From an uncultured Bacteroidales bacterium (GTDB lineage: Bacteria > Bacteroidota > Bacteroidia > Bacteroidales > P3), in the NCBI GenBank assembly GCA_900316055.1, contig ONBK01000004.1, positions 179,836 to 243,835 on the forward strand: DNA of 64,000 nt, read 5' to 3'. A program made the position numbers and the translations under genes. The stretch's first letter is position 1. Every line of letters begins with the position of its first letter. Shown here piece after piece: positions 43,297-51,644 of this stretch. The notes beneath the pieces are model-generated. The model saw only the letters and a program-made list of their open reading frames with translations. It searched no databases and had not been told where the DNA came from.

Positions 43297-44730
43297 TCAC
43301 CCAAAGAAACAATCCCCAAAATTCAAAAGATACACCCTGTCAGTAGCACGGGTGAAAGCCGTATATAGCCACCGCAGATAATCACGGTCAACCACCATAT
43401 CTGGCGGCAGGAATCCTTGATCCACAATCACCGTCCTCCACTGGCCGCCCTGTGTCTTGTGACAAGTTAACGCATAAGCAAACTTCACCTGCAACGCATT
43501 ATAGTACGGATTCTGACGTATCTCTCGCAACCGGTCCGTCTTATGCGGAAGCTCGGCATAATCCTCCATCACAGCATTATAGAAGCGCTCCGACTCCTCG
43601 GCAGTGAGCGACGGCGACTCCGAATAAAGCGTACTGAGCAGCAACTTGCAGTCGCGTGACCCCTCGTCAGGATAGTCAACAAAACGCACTGTAGCGTCGG
43701 CAAAGCGGAACCCATAGATTTCTTGAGTGTTGCGCACACTGAGTACCTCCACAATATCGCCATTGGCGATAAAACCTATCGTACTCTCCTCGTCGAGCCA
43801 GAAATAATTATTCTTCACCACCATCAAGTAGTCTCCGGCATTCACTTCCTCCTCTCGAAAAAGCACGCTGTTGCGTATTCCCTGGTTGAAAAGATTGGCC
43901 CGCTTGTTAGAGCGACAAATCATCGCCACCTGCTCGAGAGCATAATCGCCGTACTCCCGATAAAGCGTCTCCATCAAATTCTCTCCCGACAGCCTGACAA
44001 CATCATTATCATTGGCGGCAAATAGCGGCAGAGCCGCCTCTTCTCCTTCCGCAAGGACGGAAATCTGATTCCTCAACGCCGTAGCATTGGCGAGAATACC
44101 CGACAACTGCTGCTGACGTACCACCTCGGTAAGTTCCGACACAATCACATTCAGGCCGAAAGCCGCCGACAGGTAACGCTCGTCGAGGGCTGGACTCTCG
44201 CTCTGTCCCACAGGCGGCAACTGTGCGGTGTCCCCTATCAGCATCAGCCGGCAATGGTTGCCATCGTAGACATAATCTATCAAATCCTCCAGCAGACTGT
44301 GCCGCGACGAGGTAGGCTCCAGCCCTATCATCGATGCCTCGTCAACAATAAAAAGAGTATAGGCGTGCTTATTGATACCCCTGACAGTGCGCACCACACC
44401 ACTGGCATCGGTCACAGTCATATAGATTTTCTTATGAATCGTATAAGCCGGACGTCCGGAATAGGTAGAAATCACCTTGGCGGCACGTCCCGTGGGAGCC
44501 AGCAACAGCGTCTCCACACGCAACTGCGGCAACGTCTGGATAAGAGCCGACACCAGCGAAGTCTTACCCGTACCGGCATATCCTTTCAACAGAAAAACTG
44601 AACGAGAATCCCCATCATATAGGAAACGGGCCATACAAGCACAGGCATCCCGCTGTCCACCAGTAGGGTCATGTGGAAAGCGGGATAGAATAAGTCGTTG
44701 AACTGTCGGACCGTAGCCTGACGTTGTCAC
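43297..44730 (-). CDS. RecD-like superfamily 1 DNA helicase / AAA ATPase
   Basis: 477 residues. SF1B helicase motifs in order: Walker A LLKGYAGTGKTSLVSALI (I), LLLAPTGRAAKVIS (Ia), HTLFIVDEASMIG-like TLFIVDEASMIG (II, Walker B), LMLIGDTAQLPPVG (III), and the C-terminal UvrD/RecD motif YALTCHKTQGGQW with WLYTAFTRATDRVYLL (V/VI). Shorter than E. coli RecD (608) and without the long N-terminus of RecD2. Similar stand-alone RecD-like helicases are general in Bacteroidota; presumably 5'-3' activity in repair or replication restart. Convergent with the acyltransferase gene. Confidence 0.88.
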   Translation of the reverse strand: MTTSGYGPTVQRLILSRFPHDPTGGQRDACACMARFLYDGDSRSVFLLKGYAGTGKTSLVSALIQTLPQLRVETLLLAPTGRAAKVISTYSGRPAYTIHKKIYMTVTDASGVVRTVRGINKHAYTLFIVDEASMIGLEPTSSRHSLLEDLIDYVYDGNHCRLMLIGDTAQLPPVGQSESPALDERYLSAAFGLNVIVSELTEVVRQQQLSGILANATALRNQISVLAEGEEAALPLFAANDNDVVRLSGENLMETLYREYGDYALEQVAMICRSNKRANLFNQGIRNSVLFREEEVNAGDYLMVVKNNYFWLDEESTIGFIANGDIVEVLSVRNTQEIYGFRFADATVRFVDYPDEGSRDCKLLLSTLYSESPSLTAEESERFYNAVMEDYAELPHKTDRLREIRQNPYYNALQVKFAYALTCHKTQGGQWRTVIVDQGFLPPDMVVDRDYLRWLYTAFTRATDRVYLLNFGDCFFG

Positions 44731-44745
44731 TCTTGCCTTTTATTC

Positions 44746-45060
44746 TTAGTATTCGGCGGTAGAATTACCACCCTGCTGGGTGTTGCCAGCATTCTGTTGC
44801 TGCTGAACCTGTTCCGTTCTCTTGGGCTTGCCGTTCTGATTGTGGTTGACGATGGGAGCCATCAAGCTAAGAACCACAAGGATACCCACAAGCCACCAAG
44901 TGGCTTTCTCAAGGAAATCAGCGGTCTGGCGGACACCCATCACCTGTGTGGGAGCCGAGAAATTAGCTGCAAGACCACCACCTTTTGAGTTCTGAACCAG
45001 CACAATAAGTCCAAGCAGGACGCAGACAACAATACAAAGGATGACGATAAACGTATACAT
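44746..45060 (-). CDS. secG: Protein translocase subunit SecG
   Basis: 104 residues, two membrane helices (FIVILCIVVCVLLGLIVLVQ and ATWWLVGILVVLSLMAPIV) joined by the conserved NSKGGGLAANFSAP loop, then a Gln/Asn-rich cytoplasmic tail. Accessory subunit of the SecYEG channel. Lies 13 bases after a TPR-like gene, the usual Bacteroidales neighbourhood. Confidence 0.95.
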   Translation of the reverse strand: MYTFIVILCIVVCVLLGLIVLVQNSKGGGLAANFSAPTQVMGVRQTADFLEKATWWLVGILVVLSLMAPIVNHNQNGKPKRTEQVQQQQNAGNTQQGGNSTAEY

Positions 45061-45073
45061 ATTTTATTATTAT

Positions 45074-45697
45074 TTATTTACTATTTATTAATGATTCCAA
45101 TTCTTTAATTCGAGGTGCAAAAATACTACTTTTTTCGGGATTATTCGCCAATAAATTCTTATAAATTGCCAGAGCTTTGTCGAAACGGCCTTGCTTCTTT
45201 AGTATAATAGCCAGAGTTTCAGTACCTAAAGAAACATCCGCCGTCAAACTTTTTTTGTCGTTAAAAATACGTTTTTCACTTCCTTTGGTCCCCGAATTTC
45301 CGCTTTCCGAAGCCTCGTTAGGAAGAAAATTCGACAAAATAACACTCTTGGGAGCCGTCTTGAATGACACCTCTTGGAAGGTATTGATTTCATTCAGTAC
45401 GTCGAACGATGGTTCTTCCGTCTCTGTCACAGTGGGAGCCACTTCCTCGACAACACCGGAGCCTGCACACGCACCCGACATCAACGTGTCCAACACGGAA
45501 GGGGCACACATCGACAACGCCACAGCACGACGCTCCTCTGGCGTATCAAAGCCATGAGCATGATCTGCCAGCAGTGCCAGCGTACCCACAACCGACGAAT
45601 AAGGATACTTCGAAAACATGGCTTTCAGCCACCCACGATCCTGCGAAGTGAACCTCACCGGATTCGACACCCTATCGGTAAACTGTCTCTTGTCCAT
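45074..45697 (-). CDS. Hypothetical protein with one C-terminal TPR-like repeat
   Basis: 207 residues, no signal peptide or membrane segment. N-terminal half MDKRQFTDRVSNPVRFTSQD and KYPYSSVVGTLALLADH; middle is acidic, Ser/Thr-rich and probably disordered; residues about 165-205 (TLAIILKKQGRFDKALAIYKNLLANNPEK) look like a single TPR motif. A gene of this kind next to secG is common in Bacteroidales, but its function is not known to me. It has its own promoter (45731-45760) and is likely cotranscribed with secG. Confidence 0.75.
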   Translation of the reverse strand: MDKRQFTDRVSNPVRFTSQDRGWLKAMFSKYPYSSVVGTLALLADHAHGFDTPEERRAVALSMCAPSVLDTLMSGACAGSGVVEEVAPTVTETEEPSFDVLNEINTFQEVSFKTAPKSVILSNFLPNEASESGNSGTKGSEKRIFNDKKSLTADVSLGTETLAIILKKQGRFDKALAIYKNLLANNPEKSSIFAPRIKELESLINSK

Positions 45698-45730
45698 TTT
45701 AACAAATATTCACATTCAAGATTGGATTTG

Positions 45731-45760
45731 CAAATGTACAAAAAATTTTTCTAACAGCAA
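45731..45760 (-). promoter_or_regulatory. Bacteroidota promoter for the TPR-like gene and secG
   Basis: On the minus strand TTG (45760-45758) and TACATTTG (45738-45731) with 19 bases between them, followed by CA. Divergent from the rpmH promoter. Confidence 0.72.
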
Positions 45761-45864
45761 AAAAAGAATTTATTTTAAATGCAAATATTATTGTTTTACA
45801 ATTAATTAAAGAATGAAAAGTTTTTTTAGGAATAAATTTTTATCAACAATTCAAAAATAATTCG

Positions 45865-45872
45865 TACTTTTG
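45865..45872 (+). promoter_or_regulatory. -7 promoter box for rpmH
   Basis: TACTTTTG followed by CA; the region upstream is very AT-rich, no definite -33 TTG. Leader of about 50 bases. Confidence 0.6.
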
Positions 45873-45928
45873 CAAACTCAATTTTGACCGTTAAGAGTAG
45901 GAAAAAGAACAAATAATATAGTTAAAAA

Positions 45929-46075
45929 ATGAAAAGAACATTCCAACCGTCACTGAGGAAAAGAGCAAACAAGCACGGCTTCCGCAAGAGAATGTCTACC
46001 GCCAATGGTAGAAAAGTGCTCGCCGCACGTCGCAGAAAAGGCAGAAAGAGACTGACCGTTTCTGACGAGAGATAG
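45929..46075 (+). CDS. rpmH: 50S ribosomal protein L34
   Basis: 48 residues: [20 protein letters not shown], then [20 protein letters not shown] and RLTVSDER. This is the near-invariant L34 sequence (KRTFQPS, HGFR.RM.T..GR.VLA.RR.KGR..L). It has its own promoter and is followed 17 bases later by rlmD. dnaA and rnpA, the usual neighbours in many bacteria, are not here. Confidence 0.97.
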   Translation: MKRTFQPSLRKRANKHGFRKRMSTANGRKVLAARRRKGRKRLTVSDER

Positions 46076-46092
46076 CAGGTGCTCCCATCAGC

Positions 46093-47520
46093 ATGGCGAA
46101 GAAAAAAGAATTACCCCTGCTTGAGCAGGTAACCATCGCCGATGCAGGCGCAGAAGGTAAGGCCGTTGCCAAAGTCAACGGCCTTGTTGTGTTTGTACCC
46201 TTTGTGGTGCCTGGCGATGTTGTCGACATTCAACTTTACAAGAAGAAAAAGAGCTACGCCGAAGGCCGTGTCGTAAAATTCCACCGTCTGTCCGACCTCC
46301 GTGTTGAGGCGCGCTGCCCTCATTTCGGAATTTGCGGTGGCTGCAAGTGGCAAACCATGCGCTATGAGGCGCAACTCGAAGCCAAACAGCGCCAGGTGCG
46401 CGACAACCTCGAGCGCCTCGGCAACGTCGACTGCTCGGGCATGCGCCCCATTTGCGGTTCCAACGACATCTACTACTACCGCAACAAGCTGGAATTCACT
46501 TTTTCCACCAAATCCTGGCGCACCGCCGAGCAAATCGCCTCCGGTGCTCCCCTGCCCATCCACGGCGCCCTCGGATTCCACATCCCCCAACTCTTCGACA
46601 AAGTGCTGCCTATCGAGCATTGCGCCCTCCAGGCTGACCCCAGTAACGACATCCGTCTTGCTGTCCGTCGTTATGCCGAAGACAATAACTTGGAATACTA
46701 CGACATCCGAAACCATACGGGATTCCTCCGCAACCTCGTCATTCGCAACACCTCCCTCGGTCACTGGATGGTCATCGTCATTGTAGCACAAGACGACCCC
46801 TCGCGCCTCTTCCCCCTGCTCGACACGCTCTCAGCCCGCTTCCCACAAATCACCTCGCTCCAATACATCGTCAATACCAAATTCAACGATTCCTACAATG
46901 ACCAGCAGGTCGTCACCTACCGCGGTGCCGACCACATCGAGGAGCAGATGGCAGGTTACAATGGAGGACGTCCGCTGCATTTCATCATCAATCCCAAGTC
47001 GTTCTACCAAACCAACTCCGCCCAAGCACAACGACTCTATAGTTTTGTTGCCGAACTCGCTGAACTTCAGCCTACCGATACCCTTTACGACCTATATACC
47101 GGCACAGGTACCATTGCTCTCTTTCTTGCCGACAAATGCCGCCAAGTGGTAGGCATTGAATATGTCGAAGAGGCCATCGCCGATGCCAAAGCCAACGCCC
47201 GCCTCAACGGCTTCGACAACACCCGCTTCTATGCTGGCGACATGGCACAGGTGCTCACTCCCGACTTCATCGCCGCCAACGGCCGACCCGACGTGGTGGT
47301 CACCGATCCTCCACGTGCCGGCATGCACGAGAAGGTGATTGAGCAACTCCTCGCCACGGCCCCTCGCAAAATAGTCTATGTCAGCTGCAACCCTGCCACA
47401 CAGGCCCGCGACCTCCAACTCCTTGCAGCCCGCTACACTGTCCGGCGCATCCAGCCCGTCGACATGTTCCCCCATACCCAGCACGTCGAAAACATCGCCG
47501 AGCTGATGTTAAAAAACTGA
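46093..47520 (+). CDS. rlmD: 23S rRNA (uracil-C5)-methyltransferase, RlmD/RumA family
   Basis: 475 residues. TRAM domain (residues 8-70), [4Fe-4S] ligands in RCPHFGICGGCKWQ (C-x5-C-x2-C) with a further ligand C-terminal in the first domain, then a SAM methyltransferase fold: DLYTGTGTIALFLA, VVGIEYVEEAIADAKAN, VVVTDPPRAGMHEKVI, IVYVSCNPATQARDL (catalytic Cys) and MFPHTQHVENIAEL (catalytic Glu). All catalytic and cluster residues present. Methylates uracil in 23S rRNA (U1939 in E. coli); exact site here assumed from the family. Probably cotranscribed with rpmH. Confidence 0.94.
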   Translation: MAKKKELPLLEQVTIADAGAEGKAVAKVNGLVVFVPFVVPGDVVDIQLYKKKKSYAEGRVVKFHRLSDLRVEARCPHFGICGGCKWQTMRYEAQLEAKQRQVRDNLERLGNVDCSGMRPICGSNDIYYYRNKLEFTFSTKSWRTAEQIASGAPLPIHGALGFHIPQLFDKVLPIEHCALQADPSNDIRLAVRRYAEDNNLEYYDIRNHTGFLRNLVIRNTSLGHWMVIVIVAQDDPSRLFPLLDTLSARFPQITSLQYIVNTKFNDSYNDQQVVTYRGADHIEEQMAGYNGGRPLHFIINPKSFYQTNSAQAQRLYSFVAELAELQPTDTLYDLYTGTGTIALFLADKCRQVVGIEYVEEAIADAKANARLNGFDNTRFYAGDMAQVLTPDFIAANGRPDVVVTDPPRAGMHEKVIEQLLATAPRKIVYVSCNPATQARDLQLLAARYTVRRIQPVDMFPHTQHVENIAELMLKN

Positions 47521-47569
47521 AAAAAACATTTTTTTTCAACAAGATTACACACATTTTCAAAAAAAGTGT

Positions 47570-47577
47570 TACCTTTG
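47570..47577 (+). promoter_or_regulatory. -7 promoter box for the T9SS repeat protein
   Basis: TACCTTTG followed by CA, just after rlmD; no definite -33 element. The leader would be about 105 bases and begins with a two-stem hairpin (47580-47624). Confidence 0.62.
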
Positions 47578-47579
47578 CA

Positions 47580-47624
47580 TGTTGTTCCATCCAGCAGCGC
47601 AAACGCTGTTTTATGTGCAACACC
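47580..47624 (+). promoter_or_regulatory. Two-stem hairpin at the 5' end of the T9SS repeat protein mRNA
   Basis: Inner stem cagcg/cgctg with a caaa loop (around 47595-47608), enclosed by tgttg/caaca pairing (47580-47622). Located at the predicted transcript start, similar in position to the gpsA hairpin. Confidence 0.5.
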
Positions 47625-47688
47625 TTAGAAAATAAAGAAATAAATAATATTAATTATAGAATAATAATAAATAAAAATACAAACTGAC

Positions 47689-49599
47689 ATGATGAAAAAA
47701 GTATTTTTGAGTCTGCTTTTGGCCATCGCCTGCATGCCTGCTGCTTTCAGCCAGACCAAGGCTGGCGATTTGGTCATCACCGACACTGCCGTATGTGGCT
47801 CGTTCACCTGGGACATCAACAACGTCACCTACACCAGAGACACTACCGTCGTCGTAACCAACTCGACCGCCACCTACGTGCTTCACCTCTCCACAGCTGG
47901 TTCCACCTACGATACCGCCGTTGCTCATGAGCTCACTGGCTACTGCTTCGCCAACTGGAACAACAAACGCTACGTCGCCAACGGTACCTACTTCGACACC
48001 CTCCATGTCGCCGGCGGCTGTGACACCATCGTAAAAGTCAATGTCAACCTTACCATCGCCCACCCCGACACCGCCAGCAGCACCGTCAACGCCGCTTGCT
48101 CCTACCTCTGGGACGATGAAATCATCACCGAGCCCGGTCTCTACACCCGTACCCTCACTACTGTCGAAGGTTGCGATAGCATCATCGCCATCAACGTCAT
48201 CTTCTCCGGCAACCTCTATGCCGACACCACCATCGTGGCTTGCGACAGTTACATCCATGGCAACGACACCATCACCGCCGATACCACCTACGTTCTCGAG
48301 ACCGTCACCGCCACCTGCCATATCTATGACACCATCCACGTCGTCATCGCCCACGGTGTCACCGACACCACCCTTGTCGACACCATTGGTGGCTGCAACA
48401 TCGTCTGGGGCGGCCAGACCTATGGTTACACCACCGTTGGCAATACCTACTATGCTAACATCCATACCGTTAACGGTTGCGACAGCGTCGTGGGTATCCA
48501 CATCGTTGCATTCGATAGCGTCGATCACGTGACCATCGTCTCCGACAATGAACGCTGCGGTTCCTACTCCGAGCGCTATTCCAGACTCAAAGCCGACGGA
48601 AGCTACGAAAACAAGGTGGCCGAATTCACCGCCGACGGCACCTATACCTCTACCCCCAACGGCGATACCCTCATGTACTGGGACCGTTACGCCAAATGTC
48701 TTACCTACAAGACCCTTGTCCTCAACATCATTGAGATTGAAGAAAGAACCCGTAGTTTTGTCGTCGACACCACAGTATGTGACAAATTCACCTTCTCCTT
48801 CAACGACAACGAAGGCAACTTCATGCACTTTTACCAAACCGTCGACACCATCCTGAGAAGTGCTGGTGCCCACGAAAGCGCCAACTCCTGCTACGACTCC
48901 ATCGCTCACTTCATCGTTGTGGTCAACCACAAACACTATAACGACACCACCGTTTCCGAGTGCGAAAGCTTCACTTGGGCTGCCAACGGCACCACCTACA
49001 CCTCTTCCACCGTCGACTCCATCCGCTTCTCCGAACGTACCGTCGGTGAGAACTGCGACTCCATCGGCCGCCTCCGCCTCACCATCAACCGCAAACCCGA
49101 GGTTCATATCGAGGGCAACTGGCATGTCCAGCCCGGCGAGACCGCCCACCTCAAGGCTGTCTACAACACCTCCGACCACCCCACCTTCCAGTGGTATAAG
49201 AACGATGTAGCCATTCCCGCCAGTCAGGGTGGTAAAGCCGACTCCCTCAACGTCACTGAGAACGGCAACACCGACATCCGTCTCGAAACCACCAGCAACA
49301 AAGGCTGTACGACCACCAATTGGATTACCGTCACCTTCCATGTGGGCATCGATGATGTCGAGACCCTTCAGGTGAACATCTACCCCAACCCCGCCAGCCG
49401 CTTCATCAATGTCGAGAGCGCCGACGCCATCAGCCAGGTGATTATCTACAATACCATTGGCCAGCAGGTCATCACCCGCACTGTCAACGCCAACGCCACC
49501 CAGCTTGATCTCGGCAACCTCGCCACCGGTGCCTACACCATGGCCATCCTCTCTGCCAACGGCGACCGCGCCACACGCAAATTCATTGTCAATAAATAA
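47689..49599 (+). CDS. Secreted cysteine-repeat protein with T9SS type A sorting domain
   Basis: 636 residues. Signal peptide MMKKVFLSLLLAIACMPAAFS. Residues 25-480 contain about seven divergent repeats of 55-75 residues with a C-x-x-(F/Y)-x-W...G-C-D-(S/T)-I pattern, for example VCGSFTWDINNVTY, ACSYLWDDEII, EGCDSIIAINV, NGCDSVVGIHIV, CESFTWAANGTTY. Paired cysteines suggest disulfide-closed beta sandwiches exported to the surface. Residues about 560-636 (VNIYPNPASRFINVE, IYNTIGQQV, LATGAYTMAIL, RKFIVNK) form the type A sorting domain. Translation is coupled to apbE (TAATG). Function unknown; adhesive or structural role is likely. Confidence 0.85.
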   Translation: MMKKVFLSLLLAIACMPAAFSQTKAGDLVITDTAVCGSFTWDINNVTYTRDTTVVVTNSTATYVLHLSTAGSTYDTAVAHELTGYCFANWNNKRYVANGTYFDTLHVAGGCDTIVKVNVNLTIAHPDTASSTVNAACSYLWDDEIITEPGLYTRTLTTVEGCDSIIAINVIFSGNLYADTTIVACDSYIHGNDTITADTTYVLETVTATCHIYDTIHVVIAHGVTDTTLVDTIGGCNIVWGGQTYGYTTVGNTYYANIHTVNGCDSVVGIHIVAFDSVDHVTIVSDNERCGSYSERYSRLKADGSYENKVAEFTADGTYTSTPNGDTLMYWDRYAKCLTYKTLVLNIIEIEERTRSFVVDTTVCDKFTFSFNDNEGNFMHFYQTVDTILRSAGAHESANSCYDSIAHFIVVVNHKHYNDTTVSECESFTWAANGTTYTSSTVDSIRFSERTVGENCDSIGRLRLTINRKPEVHIEGNWHVQPGETAHLKAVYNTSDHPTFQWYKNDVAIPASQGGKADSLNVTENGNTDIRLETTSNKGCTTTNWITVTFHVGIDDVETLQVNIYPNPASRFINVESADAISQVIIYNTIGQQVITRTVNANATQLDLGNLATGAYTMAILSANGDRATRKFIVNK

Positions 49600-50651
49600 T
49601 GAATATACAATGTAAAAACAGAAGCGTTCGGCACCTCCGTGCCGGACGCTTTTTAATAACCCTCCTCGCCGTCACCCTCGCCACGGCCTGCACCCCTGCC
49701 AACCACGGACAGGAACCCGTACACATCAGCGGCGAAGCCCAGGGCACCTACTACTCTGTCATCTACTACGACAGCCTGCAACGGAACCTACAGCCTCAGA
49801 TAGACTCTCTGCTCGATGCCTTCGACCAGTCGGCCTCCCTATGGGTCGACAGTTCTCTCCTGCGACGCATCAACGCCGGAGAGACCGACACGCTCGACGA
49901 CATCCTGAAATTCCTCCTCGAAAACTCCATGCGCATCATGGATTATACCGACGGAGCCTTCGACATCCGTGTGGGAGGATTGGTGCAGACATGGGGTTTC
50001 AGCTTCAAAGAACGCACAGAACCCGACAGTGCCACGTTAGCCCATCTACTGTGTGCCGCTCACGGCACCTTGGGAAACAATAATTACCATTTCTATCGTG
50101 AAAACAACGATACCGAACTCGACTTCAATGCCATAGCCCAGGGCTATGCTTCCGACCTCGTGGCCAACTTCCTTGACGGACAAGACATCACCTCCTATCT
50201 CGTTGACATCGGCGGCGAGGTCGTCTCCCGTGGCGTCAAGTCCGACGGCAGCCCCTGGCGCGTGGGCATCGAACGCCCCTCTGAGAACCGCTACAGCGAG
50301 CCCGTGGTGCAGACAGCCATAGCCCTCCAAGACCAGTCCGTCGTCACCTCCGGAAGCTACCGAAAATACTACGAACGCGATGGCGTCAAATACTCCCATA
50401 CCATCGATCCTTCCACCGGTCGTCCTGTCACCCACTCGCTCCTCAGCGCCTCCGTCGTCGAAAGCATGGGATGGCTGGCCGACGCCATGGCCACGGCTTA
50501 CATGGTCATGGGCCTTGAGAAAGGCAAAGCCTTCATCGCCACCCACCCCAACGGTCCCGGCACCGAGGCCGTCTACTTCATCTACGACTCCTGCGGCACC
50601 CTGAAAAGCTACGCCACTCCAGGCTTCGAAAAGATGATAATAAAGGAATAA
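49599..50651 (+). CDS. apbE: FAD:protein FMN transferase, lipoprotein (ApbE family)
   Basis: 350 residues. N-terminus is a lipoprotein signal: FLITLLAVTLATAC with the lipobox cysteine. Attaches FMN covalently to Thr/Ser of proteins such as Rnf/Nqr subunits in the periplasm. Motifs: AQGTYYSVIYY, SLWVDSSLLRRIN, DIRVGGLVQTWGF, DFNAIAQGYASDL, YLVDIGGEV (Mg/FAD region), WRVGIERP, VTSGSYRKYYERDGVKYSHTIDP, SVVESMGWLADAMATAYMVMG. Its start shares one base with the upstream stop, and the first 18 codons contain a strong terminator hairpin (49622-49654), so expression may depend on ribosomes passing through from the upstream gene. Confidence 0.92.
   Translation: MNIQCKNRSVRHLRAGRFLITLLAVTLATACTPANHGQEPVHISGEAQGTYYSVIYYDSLQRNLQPQIDSLLDAFDQSASLWVDSSLLRRINAGETDTLDDILKFLLENSMRIMDYTDGAFDIRVGGLVQTWGFSFKERTEPDSATLAHLLCAAHGTLGNNNYHFYRENNDTELDFNAIAQGYASDLVANFLDGQDITSYLVDIGGEVVSRGVKSDGSPWRVGIERPSENRYSEPVVQTAIALQDQSVVTSGSYRKYYERDGVKYSHTIDPSTGRPVTHSLLSASVVESMGWLADAMATAYMVMGLEKGKAFIATHPNGPGTEAVYFIYDSCGTLKSYATPGFEKMIIKE
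49622..49654 (+). terminator. Terminator-like hairpin inside the 5' end of apbE
   Basis: 13-base arms aagcgttcggcac (49622-49634) and gtgccggacgctt (49639-49651), one G-U pair, loop ctcc, followed by T residues to 49654. It ends the transcript of the T9SS repeat gene but lies within apbE codons 9-18. Confidence 0.8.
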
Positions 50652-50666
50652 AAAAAATAAAACGAT

Positions 50667-51542
50667 ATGAAATCAATGACTGGATACGCCAAAGTGCAGT
50701 CCACCTTTGGCAACAAGAAACTGAACATCGAGATTAAGACCCTCAACAGCAAACAGCTTGACCTCATCGTCAAGGTTCCCGCCGCCTATCGTGCCAAGGA
50801 GCTCGACATCCGCGCCATGCTTGGCCGCCTCGAACGTGGCAAGGTAGAATGCATCCTCAGCGAGGAGACCGGAAGTGCCTCTGCCACCACATTCAACAGC
50901 GAACTCCTCGTGGCACGCTTCAACGCTCTCTACCCTGTGGCCGACAGCCTCGCCGCCATCAACCTCGACAGCCGTCCCGCGCTCTTCAACTCCATCGCCA
51001 CAATGAGCGACATCTGGAATAGCGGCAATGACGGTGAAATCACCGATGACGAGTGGGCCGTTGTCAGTGCCGACCTCCAGCGCGCCATCGATCTCTGCGA
51101 CCAGTTCCGCTCACATGAAGGCGACGTGTTAGAGAAAGACTTCCACCGCCATGTCGACCTCATCGAGGAGAAACTCCGCCAGATTCCCGCCCTCGAAGGC
51201 GAGCGTATCGATACCGCCAAGGAACGCATCCGCCGCTATATGGCCGAAGCCGCCATCAAAGAGGTTGATGAGAACCGCTTTGAGCAGGAACTCATCTACT
51301 ACCTTGAAAAACTCGACATCACCGAGGAAAAGGTGCGTCTACAGAAGCACATCGACTACTTCCGCCAGACCATGGCCAACGAGCCTTCCTGCGGCAAGAA
51401 GCTAGCCTTCGTGGCTCAGGAGATGGGCCGTGAAATCAACACTACTGGTTCCAAAGCCAACCACGCTGAAATCCAAAAAATCGTCGTTGAGATGAAAGAC
51501 GAACTGGAGAAGATTAAAGAGCAGTTGGGGAATGTTTTATAG
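50667..51542 (+). CDS. YicC-family endoribonuclease
   Basis: 291 residues. N-terminal domain starts MKSMTGYAKVQSTFGNKKLN, followed by IEIKTLNSKQLDLIVKVP, both hallmarks of YicC; the C-terminal DUF1732 part ends with EKLDITEEKVRLQKHIDYF, CGKKLAFVAQEMGREINTTGSKA and the terminal EIQKIVVEMKDELEKIKEQL. Members of the family cleave RNA, including small regulatory RNAs in E. coli. All conserved blocks are intact; normal length. Followed by a bidirectional terminator. In many Bacteroidota gmk is the next gene, which is not the case here. Confidence 0.93.
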   Translation: MKSMTGYAKVQSTFGNKKLNIEIKTLNSKQLDLIVKVPAAYRAKELDIRAMLGRLERGKVECILSEETGSASATTFNSELLVARFNALYPVADSLAAINLDSRPALFNSIATMSDIWNSGNDGEITDDEWAVVSADLQRAIDLCDQFRSHEGDVLEKDFHRHVDLIEEKLRQIPALEGERIDTAKERIRRYMAEAAIKEVDENRFEQELIYYLEKLDITEEKVRLQKHIDYFRQTMANEPSCGKKLAFVAQEMGREINTTGSKANHAEIQKIVVEMKDELEKIKEQLGNVL

Positions 51543-51548
51543 AGTCAT

Positions 51549-51580
51549 CGTTATAACGTAATAACGTTATTCCGTTATAG
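51549..51580 (+). repeat. Octamer (cgttataa) array after yicC
   Basis: Four units (cgttataa, cgtaataa, cgttattc, cgttatag). A relative (aacgtaat) lies at 58402-58433. Confidence 0.8.
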
Positions 51581-51590
51581 CAACAACATA

Positions 51591-51627
51591 AAAAATTAGG
51601 CTCCCGCTGGGGAGCCTAATTTTTTAT
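51591..51627. terminator. Bidirectional terminator between yicC and the 927-aa T9SS gene
   Basis: Perfect 15-base arms (51591-51605 and 51610-51624, core attaggctccc) with a gctg loop; A-run on one side and T-run on the other, so it can stop transcripts from both converging genes. Confidence 0.92.
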
Positions 51628-51644
51628 CAAACTTATCGTCAAAC

